Shown here: one piece after another, positions 55,327 to 62,694 of the stretch | How positions within the stretch are numbered: the stretch's first letter is position 1 | Layout of the letters: every line of letters starts with the position of its first letter | From: SAR324 cluster bacterium | GTDB lineage: Bacteria; SAR324; NAC60-12 | DNA length: 64,000 nucleotides | Direction of reading: 5' to 3' | NCBI GenBank assembly: GCA_015231825.1 | Contig: JADGAV010000001.1 | Location: 1-64,000, forward strand | The notes under the pieces: model-generated | The model's input: only the letters and a program-made list of their open reading frames with translations | Databases searched by the model: none | What the model was told of the DNA's origin: nothing | Position numbers and translations under genes: made by a program

Positions 55327-55512
55327 ATGAGGCGTCTGAGCCATTTCCTTTGGATCACTGCTGCGCTTTCAGTTTTTTTGATCGCCTGCGCGGATGAAAC
55401 GGATCAATCTGAGTCTTCCCTTACATTTGGATCAAATACTTCATCATCCGCATTTGAATATCCCCCCTCCCCGGAAATTTTCATTCCGGAACTGCAGTCA
55501 AAGCAAACCTGA
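55327..55512 (+). CDS. Small lipoprotein
   Basis: A 61-residue lipoprotein: a signal peptide with lipobox LIAC (Cys21) is followed by a Ser/Thr/Pro-rich tail with no further structure. It has no homologue I recognise. It follows the RHH/TerB-like gene by 27 bases and could be co-transcribed with it. The ribosome site is poor. Small lipoproteins of this type are often envelope stress or assembly factors, but there is no evidence here. Confidence 0.6.
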   Translation: MRRLSHFLWITAALSVFLIACADETDQSESSLTFGSNTSSSAFEYPPSPEIFIPELQSKQT

Positions 55513-55539
55513 GAAAAATCTGCACACCCGAACTGTGAA

Positions 55540-56802
55540 TTATTTCAGATAGGGTATGGTCATTGGGCCCTCGGGTAAAACCGCAATGGGGCAGTTCGCA
55601 GGACGAATTGACAATTCCCTTGCGATGAAAGAATTGAGATCATCTACCGGTTCCATGTGTGCTTTTTTGACTTCTTCAGGGGCCAGTTCGCTGAAAACCG
55701 CTACCCTGGCTTTCAGCTGAATCAAGGCCAGGAGTTGATTTTGCCATTGATCCTGAACATGAAATCCAGGACTGTGGAGAGCCTCAAGAAATGATTGGGG
55801 AGAGTCGTAGTCAAACAGCATTTGACGAAATTTTCCATGGTCGGGCCATCCGTCATTGCAGCGGGAAGCGATAAGGATCAGTCCGTCTTGCTCCACAATT
55901 TGGGCGGCGGCCGACATGCCTTTTACTGCCTGATAGAGATTCTGATCTAATGGAAAACCGCTGTTGCTGGTGATCACAATCGGATAAGGTCGACTGCATT
56001 GAGCCATTGCCGTGGATTTGACAAAGTGGCATCCTGCTTCGTGGGCCGTCACCACGTCTCCACAAAAAAAACGGGTGATTTGATGCTGATGATTCAAAGT
56101 GAGGTTAATGCAGAAATCCACAGGGGCGACAGAGCCGTTTTTTTGAATTTGGCTCTGAGTCGGATTATTTTCCAAAACTCCCCATGTGCTCAGGGGATCC
56201 TGGATCACAGAGGCTCTATGATAGTGCATGATGGAGTCGATATCGGCAATGCCGGGAAAAATCGCTTTATAGCCTCCTGAAAATCCCGCCATGAAGTGAG
56301 GTTCGACAAAACCCATCACGATGCGCCTGTCCGCGCGCGCAAATTCTTTGTTCATCAGGATCGGCCTGCCTCCCTCTCGTGTTCCTACTATTTCGAGCGT
56401 GTCGGGATCGAATGCATTGTGATTCAGGATCCGGTATCTCTTTGCAACCGGGCCTCCTACCATATCCTCAATCTCATCTGGTGTATTGCCTCGATGAGTT
56501 CCCGTCCCAATGATGATCGTAAAATTTTCTTCAGGAACGTGCTGAAGTTCTTCAAACAGCCATGGGAGCAGTCGGTTTGAGGGCAGTGCTCTTGTGATGT
56601 CGGGAATGACGACTGCCACCTGTTCGTCCTTCCTGATCAATTCCTTCAATGGTTCGGAGTCGATGGGATGACGGACAGCCTGACGGAAGGCTGCTGACTC
56701 GTCTTCCAGACCCGGAATGAATCGAGGGCGAATTTCATCCACCTGTTCGCTTGGAATGCTGACCTCGATGATCTCTTTTCCATACTGCAGCTTGGTTTTC
56801 AT
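55540..56802 (-). CDS. LarA-family nickel-dependent racemase
   Basis: A 420-residue protein of the LarA (DUF2088) family: VVIPDITRALPSNRLLPWL (about 64-82), IIGTGTHRGNTPDEIEDM (catalytic His near 103), EPHFMAGFSGGYKAIFPG (His near 168 and Lys near 178) and MHYHRASVIQDP. LarA uses a nickel-pincer nucleotide to racemise lactate or related 2-hydroxy acids. The LarB, LarC and LarE enzymes that build that cofactor are not in the window. Many LarA paralogues act on other hydroxy acids, so the substrate is open. AGGA lies nine bases before the ATG. It converges with the small lipoprotein and is divergent from the dehydrogenase. Confidence 0.9.
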   Translation of the reverse strand: MKTKLQYGKEIIEVSIPSEQVDEIRPRFIPGLEDESAAFRQAVRHPIDSEPLKELIRKDEQVAVVIPDITRALPSNRLLPWLFEELQHVPEENFTIIIGTGTHRGNTPDEIEDMVGGPVAKRYRILNHNAFDPDTLEIVGTREGGRPILMNKEFARADRRIVMGFVEPHFMAGFSGGYKAIFPGIADIDSIMHYHRASVIQDPLSTWGVLENNPTQSQIQKNGSVAPVDFCINLTLNHQHQITRFFCGDVVTAHEAGCHFVKSTAMAQCSRPYPIVITSNSGFPLDQNLYQAVKGMSAAAQIVEQDGLILIASRCNDGWPDHGKFRQMLFDYDSPQSFLEALHSPGFHVQDQWQNQLLALIQLKARVAVFSELAPEEVKKAHMEPVDDLNSFIARELSIRPANCPIAVLPEGPMTIPYLK

Positions 56803-57216
56803 TGTGGGATTCCTGTTTCAAAGTGAGTTTTCATAGGAAAATTGAAATTGGTGGTAGCGATAATATATCCTGAATTAATCAAGAAAATCCATTGGATCTG
56901 TTCAATTTTTTATTCTTATAGTAGATTGGCAAAAAACCGGCAACTCCGACGTAGCCTGACCATCTGGAAAAAATAAATTTTAAAAGAAATTCAGGAAGAT
57001 CACACAGGCGGACATCAGCAGGGTCAATGAGCTATTGCCGAATGCGGAGCAGCTAAGCTTCATTTAAGAATAGTTGTGCATTCATTGAAAAGTTAGTCGT
57101 CTGCTGAAACTTGCCATCGTGGAGAGCATCCACAGAGTTATAAGCTGCTTGTCCTGCTTGCAGGCGTGAGTCTGCACAGAATATTGCGAAAGAAATATTT
57201 ATTGAAAGGAATAACT
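56803..57216. other. Divergent intergenic region, no gene seen
   Basis: There are 414 bases between the LarA-family gene (minus) and the dehydrogenase (plus). It is AT-rich on the left. A small hairpin GTGGA/TCCAC lies near 57119-57133. No promoter pair with good spacing was found in either direction. The frame of the dehydrogenase is open from a TTG-like start at 57166, but that extension is not conserved. Confidence 0.35.
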
Positions 57217-58077
57217 ATGAAAGTAGGTTTTATCGGATTGGGAATCATGGGGAGCCGGATGGCTGCCAATTTACAGAAAAGGGGCTATGAAATCATCATT
57301 CACAACCGAACGAAGGAAAAGGGAAAAGCATTGCTGGACCAGGGAGCTGATTGGGCAAATTCTCCCGCAGAGTTAGCCGGGAAGGTTGATTGCTTGTTCA
57401 CGATGCTGTCCGCTCCTGAAATTGTGATGAAAATGGCCTTTGGTCCAGATGGGTTTTTGGAAGGCCTCAAAGCCGAAACGCTGTGGATTGATTGCAGCAC
57501 TGTGAACCCTTCATTTACGCTGGAAATGGCTGCTGCTGCCCAGAAACGAAAAATTCGTTTCATGGATGCGCCTGCTGCCGGAACAAAAGCTCCTGCAGAA
57601 AGCGGAGATCTTGTATTTTTTGTGGGAGGGGATGATTCCGATGTTGAAGAATGTCGGCCTTTTTTGGAAGCGATGGGTAAAAAAGTAATTCACCTGGGTC
57701 CGCAAGGGCGAGCCTCTGCCATGAAGATGGTATTCAATATGCTGCTTGCCACCTCAATGAATGCCTTTGCTGAAGCGATGAGCCTGGGGCAGTCCCTCGG
57801 ATTTTCCCAGGATCAATTGTTTAATACGCTGCTCGGGTCTCAAGTCGTCTCCCCCTTTATTTCAGGAAAAAAAGAGAAGATGGAATCTGGAAATTTTCAA
57901 ACCGATTTTCCATTGAAACTGATGCAGAAAGATCTTCATCTGGCAACGACCACTGCTTACGAAAACGGCGCAGTATTGCCCATGACCAATGTGGTGAAGG
58001 AATTGTATGCTCTTGCAGTAAAAAACGATCTGGGTGAAGAAGATTTTTCTGCCATTTACAAATTGTTGAATCAATAA
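57217..58077 (+). CDS. NAD(P)-dependent beta-hydroxyacid dehydrogenase
   Basis: A 286-residue protein of the 3-hydroxyisobutyrate dehydrogenase/GLYR family: VGFIGLGIMGSRMAANLQK at the N-terminus, the substrate-binding DAPAAGTKAPAESGDL (about 119-134), and the catalytic Lys in GRASAMKMVFNMLLA (about 164-178). It oxidises a beta-hydroxyacid such as 3-hydroxyisobutyrate, or reduces tartronate or succinate semialdehyde. The start at 57217 is chosen because AAAGGA lies six bases upstream and MKVGFIGLG is the conserved start. Divergent from larA-like; nothing in the context fixes the substrate. Confidence 0.92.
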   Translation: MKVGFIGLGIMGSRMAANLQKRGYEIIIHNRTKEKGKALLDQGADWANSPAELAGKVDCLFTMLSAPEIVMKMAFGPDGFLEGLKAETLWIDCSTVNPSFTLEMAAAAQKRKIRFMDAPAAGTKAPAESGDLVFFVGGDDSDVEECRPFLEAMGKKVIHLGPQGRASAMKMVFNMLLATSMNAFAEAMSLGQSLGFSQDQLFNTLLGSQVVSPFISGKKEKMESGNFQTDFPLKLMQKDLHLATTTAYENGAVLPMTNVVKELYALAVKNDLGEEDFSAIYKLLNQ

Positions 58078-58253
58078 TTTGAGCGGAGGAAACCTATGCC
58101 TCCGGCCCGGTCGCTGTTGCTATTGAATTTTCTTTTTGAAATTCGTTTGCAGATCGGAAAAATGCCTATCCGATAGGCAGGCGGTTTTAATTCCTTTGGT
58201 TGACTGTCTCAGGGTTTCGAGATATTTTACTGACCTCTTCCTGCCAAAAAGAA

Positions 58254-58282
58254 TTGACAAAATAATGTCGATTTTTTTAAAT
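58254..58282 (+). promoter_or_regulatory. Promoter candidate for def
   Basis: A perfect TTGACA (58254-58259) and TTAAAT (58277-58282, four of six) are 17 bases apart. Transcription would start near 58289 and leave a leader of only about 22 bases before the ATG. Confidence 0.45.
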
Positions 58283-58310
58283 TTTGTCATCTCGACTGTA
58301 ATTATTCTTT

Positions 58311-58883
58311 ATGGAATTGACCATTGCGAAGATTGGAGACCCTGTCCTGCGACAACCCGCCCGAGAAGTACCTGAAAAGGAGATTGTTTCGGAGAAGGTC
58401 CAGAAATTTATTGATGATTTGATTGAAACCAAACGAGCTGCCAAGGGAGCCGGTTTGGCGGCACCTCAAGTGTCCGTGCTGTGGAAAATTTTTGTTGCTG
58501 AAGTGGATGGCAGCACAAGGTATTCCTACAAACCACCCATTCCCCTGACGGTCTTGATCAACCCGAAAATTACTTTTTTGACAGAAGAACGCTTTGAAAA
58601 CTTTGAAGGCTGCCTCTCCGTACCTGATTTGAGAGGTGTTGTGGAGCGCTGCCCTGAAATTCGTGTTGAAGGCCTGGATCGTGAGGGGAAACCCATTGAT
58701 CAGGTGATGAAAGGCATCACAGCTGGTACTTTTCAACATGAAAATGATCATTTAAACGGAACTATTTTTGTAGACCGGGTTAAAGATTCCAAAACCTTTT
58801 GTACCTGGGAGGAATTTAAGAAACATCATGAAAATGAATTTCACCGTCAAGTAAAAATAATTGTTGCAAAATATGGAAGTTGA
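58311..58883 (+). CDS. def: Peptide deformylase
   Basis: A 190-residue PDF with all three motifs: GAGLAAPQV (about 46-54), the metal Cys in EGCLSVPDL (about 102-110) and QHENDHLNG (about 144-152) with two metal His and the catalytic Glu. It removes the N-formyl group from new proteins. The N-terminus LTIAKIGDPVLRQPA is standard. A promoter with a short leader precedes it and there is almost no ribosome site. The HAD gene follows three bases after its stop. fmt, which often follows def, is absent. Confidence 0.95.
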   Translation: MELTIAKIGDPVLRQPAREVPEKEIVSEKVQKFIDDLIETKRAAKGAGLAAPQVSVLWKIFVAEVDGSTRYSYKPPIPLTVLINPKITFLTEERFENFEGCLSVPDLRGVVERCPEIRVEGLDREGKPIDQVMKGITAGTFQHENDHLNGTIFVDRVKDSKTFCTWEEFKKHHENEFHRQVKIIVAKYGS

Positions 58884-58886
58884 CAA

Positions 58887-59456
58887 ATGAATAAAAAGGA
58901 ATTTCGAGGATATATTTTCGATTGCGATGGGACGTTGGTGGATTCGATGCCCGCCCATTATGCCGCGTGGAACGAAATAATGCTGAACTATGGAGTTCAA
59001 TTCACTGAAAAAAGATTTTATGAACTGGGAGGGGTGTCTTCTGACAAAATCGTAGCTAAGTTGGCCGAAGAAGCAGGTATTGTGTTGGATGCAGATGCAG
59101 TCTCTCAGGAAAAAGAAGCGCTTTTTTTAACGAAAGTCCATTTGGTGGAACCGATGAGCAAAGTCATTCAGATTGTGGAAGAGGTTCGTAACAACTTTCC
59201 AATTGCTGTTGCTACCGGATCAACCCGGGAAATTGCTGAGATCGAGTTAAAAAAAATTGGCGTTTATTCCTGGTTTCAGGTCATTGTCACCTCCGAAGAT
59301 GTAAAACGGGGAAAACCCTTTCCGGATATATACCTGGAGGCGGCAAAACGGATTGGGGTGCCTGCAAAAGAATGCTGCGCTTTTGAAGACACAGATCTTG
59401 GCCTGGAAGCGGCTGAAGCGGCGGGAATGGCAGTGGTGGATATTCGAAAAATTTAA
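58887..59456 (+). CDS. HAD-superfamily phosphatase (beta-PGM/YqaB-like)
   Basis: A 189-residue HAD hydrolase: the nucleophile motif is YIFDCDGTLVDSMPAHYAAW (Asp10 and Asp12 by position), motif II is ATGSTREIAE, Lys in KRGKPFPDIYLEAAK, and motif IV is AFEDTDLGLEAA. This matches YqaB/beta-phosphoglucomutase-like sugar-phosphate phosphatases. The cap domain of about 65 residues is type C1. It starts three bases after def with GGAAG upstream, so the genes are translated together. Substrate unknown, perhaps a sugar phosphate in line with the glycan genes that follow. Confidence 0.88.
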   Translation: MNKKEFRGYIFDCDGTLVDSMPAHYAAWNEIMLNYGVQFTEKRFYELGGVSSDKIVAKLAEEAGIVLDADAVSQEKEALFLTKVHLVEPMSKVIQIVEEVRNNFPIAVATGSTREIAEIELKKIGVYSWFQVIVTSEDVKRGKPFPDIYLEAAKRIGVPAKECCAFEDTDLGLEAAEAAGMAVVDIRKI

Positions 59457-59501
59457 TCATTTTCTTGGAGGGAAAAGAGACCAGCCTTTTTGCAATTCAA
59501 T

Positions 59502-60680
59502 TTATTTGCGAAAAAATTCAACGATTTTTTCTACCACGTATTCCTGCATTGCGTCAGTCAATTCAGGATAGACAGGGAGTGCCAGTACCGTCTGTGCTGC
59601 TTTTTCAGATTCCGGGAAATCCCCTTTCTGGTATCCGAGACTCTGAAAACATGGTTGGAGGTGAAAAGGAATCGGGTAGTAGATCCTCGCTGCGATCTGA
59701 TGTTTTGCCAGATGGGTCTGCAATTCGTTGCGTCGTTCGGTACGAATGACATATTGGTTAAAAATATGATAATTGCTCAATCCCTGTTTTGAGTAAATTG
59801 ATTGGGGTAAAATTAGATCCGCAATATTTTCTTGCTGAAACAGAATGCTGTAATATTCCGCATTCTTTTGCCGTTCCTGATGCCATTTATTGAGATACTG
59901 AAGTTTTACCGTCAACACGGCTGCCTGGATTGGATCCATGCGGAAGTTCCCCCCAATCACTTCGTGATGATATTGCGTACTTTCACCATGGACCCGTTTT
60001 AGTTTCAAAATTTTGGCAATTTCGTCATCACTGGTCACGATCATCCCGCCATCTCCGATTCCTCCCAGGTTTTTACTGGGGAAAAAAGAGAAGCAGCCGA
60101 TGCTTCCCAGGGAACCTGCGCGTTTGACTTCATTTTCAATTAAATACTCTGCTCCGATCGCCTGGGCGGCATCTTCAATAACCGGAATGCCAAATTGCCG
60201 GGTGATCGAGAGAATAGAGCTCATTTCAGCACACTGACCATAGAGATGAACCGGAATCACAGCTTTTACTTTCTTCCTTTCCTTCTCCTTCATATTGCTG
60301 AGAAGATTTCCCAGGGCCTTCGGAGAAAGATTGAAAGAAACCGGGTCTATATCAACAAAGACAGGGGTGGCGTTCAGGCGAGCGACCACACCCGCCGTTG
60401 CAAAAAACGAAAAATTGCTGGTGATGACGAGATCTCCTGGTCCGATGTCGAGAGCCATCAAGGCGAGCAGCAGCGCATCGGTTCCTGACGATACACCGAC
60501 AGCATGGGAAACTCCGCTGTATTCTGCGATGGAATTTTCCAATTCTTCAACTTTTGGGCCCATAATGTATTGGGTTGAATCGATAACATCTTTCACCGCA
60601 GTCATGATTTCAGCACGCAAAGGAGTGAGCTGCGATTGGAGGTCCAGTAATGGCACTGCTTTTATTTTTTGATTTTTCAT
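59502..60680 (-). CDS. DegT/DnrJ/EryC1/StrS-family aminotransferase
   Basis: A 392-residue PLP aminotransferase. GVSSGTDALLLALMAL binds the cofactor phosphate (about 59-74), VIEDAAQAIGAEY carries the PLP Asp and CFSFFPSKNLGGIGDGGMI has the Schiff-base Lys. NFRMDPIQAAVL is the sugar-nucleotide family hallmark. It transfers an amino group to a keto-sugar nucleotide for surface polysaccharides. The start is ATG 60680; a TTG lies two codons upstream. It ends a minus-strand run with a CPBP protein (gap of 73 bases) and a UDP-glucuronate epimerase-like enzyme. Confidence 0.9.
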   Translation of the reverse strand: MKNQKIKAVPLLDLQSQLTPLRAEIMTAVKDVIDSTQYIMGPKVEELENSIAEYSGVSHAVGVSSGTDALLLALMALDIGPGDLVITSNFSFFATAGVVARLNATPVFVDIDPVSFNLSPKALGNLLSNMKEKERKKVKAVIPVHLYGQCAEMSSILSITRQFGIPVIEDAAQAIGAEYLIENEVKRAGSLGSIGCFSFFPSKNLGGIGDGGMIVTSDDEIAKILKLKRVHGESTQYHHEVIGGNFRMDPIQAAVLTVKLQYLNKWHQERQKNAEYYSILFQQENIADLILPQSIYSKQGLSNYHIFNQYVIRTERRNELQTHLAKHQIAARIYYPIPFHLQPCFQSLGYQKGDFPESEKAAQTVLALPVYPELTDAMQEYVVEKIVEFFRK

Positions 60681-60753
60681 GTTCAATTTCTGTTAATTTA
60701 AAAACATCCGGACCCCCGACGATGAGGCTGAGCGTTTAATAGAGGTCCATGAA

Positions 60754-61458
60754 TTAGATAAAAACCCATATATCATAAAAAGCGTGAGTGTATGCAGCCA
60801 CTGCAAATCCTCTCAAAAAATAGATCGCTGTGAACATCAACCCTGCAATCCAACGGAATAGAAAACTGTAAAGCCCAAAAGGGTCTGATAAAGATCCGAC
60901 ATAATGGCTTGCCGAAAAAATAAAGGATGCGGTTAGAATGGCGATTAAGGCTGAAAGGGGTATACTTTTTAGAAAAGGTTTCAGCACGAAAAACAAAACG
61001 TTGAGGAGGACGACCCGAAACATAAATTCTTCAAACAAGCCTGCTCCGATTGAAAGAGCAATATTCTGCAATAGCCCTCCTGACATAGGATCCGCCATGA
61101 AAATCGGACTCAGGATCAAGCGAATGACCATGCCGAATAAAACGCTGTAAACTAGTGATTCAATCAGCACAAAAGCAAAAAATTTCCACTTTAAGGCGCC
61201 GTATTTGACGTGGGCAAAAGGGATCAGCACCATCAAGATGGTCATCATTACGAAGAACATCTGCTGAGAAGTGAGGTTGAACATCGTCAGAATGTTACGT
61301 AGCCAGACATCTGCTGCATTGCGTGTCTGCCAGTAACCAGACTGAGTGATGGCTAAAAGCACTTCATATATAACGAGCAGAGGGAGAGCGGCTACAATGG
61401 AATAATAGGGATTATGGGATTCCCGAAAATACCCCTTGGGAATGATCTTGTTTTCCAT
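60754..61458 (-). CDS. CPBP-family intramembrane protease
   Basis: A 234-residue membrane protein with about seven hydrophobic helices. The CPBP (CAAX-protease/bacteriocin-processing) motifs are GLFEEFMFRVVLL (Glu-Glu and Arg, about 140-152) and FIFSASHYVGS with the metal His. These are glutamate-type intramembrane proteases; clients are unknown. The gene starts two bases after the epimerase stop, so it is probably translated together with it. Its place between two sugar-nucleotide enzymes is uncommon and may mark a role in a surface-glycan pathway. Confidence 0.88.
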   Translation of the reverse strand: MENKIIPKGYFRESHNPYYSIVAALPLLVIYEVLLAITQSGYWQTRNAADVWLRNILTMFNLTSQQMFFVMMTILMVLIPFAHVKYGALKWKFFAFVLIESLVYSVLFGMVIRLILSPIFMADPMSGGLLQNIALSIGAGLFEEFMFRVVLLNVLFFVLKPFLKSIPLSALIAILTASFIFSASHYVGSLSDPFGLYSFLFRWIAGLMFTAIYFLRGFAVAAYTHAFYDIWVFI

Positions 61459-61460
61459 CG

Positions 61461-62414
61461 CTAAACTTTATAATAGGCTCTGTACCAGTCGATAAATCTT
61501 GGAATTCCTTCTTCGATACTTGTGCTGGGTTCAAATCCGTAGAGCTTTTGAATTCGCTCAATATCTGCATAGGTTTCAGCGACGTCGCCCGCCTGCATAG
61601 GAAGGTAACTGCGTGTTGCTTTTTTTCCCAAACAATTTTCAATGACATCGATGAAATGCTCGAGATCTTCTGAGCGATGGTTTCCAATATTGAGAACTTC
61701 GTAGGCTTGAGGATGATCAAGGCAGGCCAATACCCCTTTTACGATGTCATCAATATAAGTAAAATCCCGTTTCATTTTTCCGTGATTGAAAACTTTGATG
61801 GGTTCTCCCGCCAGAATCGCTTTTGTGAATAGAAAGAGCGCCATATCGGGGCGTCCCCATGGGCCATAGACCGTAAAAAATCTCAGGCCTGTGGTAGGGA
61901 GGTCGTAAAGATGGCTATAGGAGTGTGCAATCAATTCATTGGCTTTTTTAGTTGCCGCATACAGGGAAATAGGATGGTCAACTCGGTCCTCCACACTGAA
62001 CGGCTGCTTTTTATTTTTTCCGTAAACAGAAGATGAGGAGGCATAAACGAAGTTTGAGACACGGAACTGACGTGCGAGTTCCAGAATGTTCAAAAATCCT
62101 TCGAGGTTACTTTTTTGGTAAGCAAAGGGGTTGCTGATGGAGTAGCGCACCCCGGCTTGAGCTGCGAGATTGCAGACCACTTCGATTTCATGGGATTTGA
62201 AAACAGATTCCAGGCTTTTGAAATCAACCAGATCACAGGGATAAAAAAAGAAATTGTCATTTTTCAGCTCTTCCAGCCGATCTTTCTTCAGCTGGGGGTC
62301 ATAGTAGTCATTGACGTTGTCGATTCCAATGACACGGTTTCCTTTTTTCAACAGCTGGAAGGAAGTATGGAAGCCGATGAACCCTGCTGATCCTGTAACA
62401 AGATAGGTTTTCAT
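61461..62414 (-). CDS. UDP-glucuronate 4-epimerase-like SDR
   Basis: A 317-residue extended SDR. The NAD motif is VTGSAGFIGFHTSFQLLKKG, followed by GIDNVNDYYDPQLKKDRL, which is typical of UDP-glucuronate 4-epimerases. The catalytic Ser/Tyr/Lys lie in YASSSSVYG and SLYAATKKANEL, and FFTVYGPWGRPDMALFLFTK and GKMKRDFTYIDDIV are family marks. It converts UDP-glucuronate to UDP-galacturonate for capsule or lipopolysaccharide. The frame opens 25 codons earlier, but the ATG at 62414 begins the conserved part. It leads the epimerase-CPBP-aminotransferase run and is divergent from the helicase gene. Confidence 0.92.
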   Translation of the reverse strand: MKTYLVTGSAGFIGFHTSFQLLKKGNRVIGIDNVNDYYDPQLKKDRLEELKNDNFFFYPCDLVDFKSLESVFKSHEIEVVCNLAAQAGVRYSISNPFAYQKSNLEGFLNILELARQFRVSNFVYASSSSVYGKNKKQPFSVEDRVDHPISLYAATKKANELIAHSYSHLYDLPTTGLRFFTVYGPWGRPDMALFLFTKAILAGEPIKVFNHGKMKRDFTYIDDIVKGVLACLDHPQAYEVLNIGNHRSEDLEHFIDVIENCLGKKATRSYLPMQAGDVAETYADIERIQKLYGFEPSTSIEEGIPRFIDWYRAYYKV

Positions 62415-62694
62415 AAGATATTTATGGGGGTGAAATTGAAGATTTATTGGGCACTGAATCTTTAAATGAAGCCAGCCGATGTCGGACATTTTGCGGCTGG
62501 TCTACTAATATTCTAGGTTTGTTGGCAATTTTCAAACTTTTTAAAGGAACACCTGTTTCGAAAGATAAGAAAATCTCGATATTCCATTGAATCCCTGCTT
62601 AGAACAAGATATATTTGATACCTTTGATTTCTGAAAAATTCTAAAAATCTGTTCTCAAATGAAGGAACAGCGACTGCGATAATGATGACGAACG

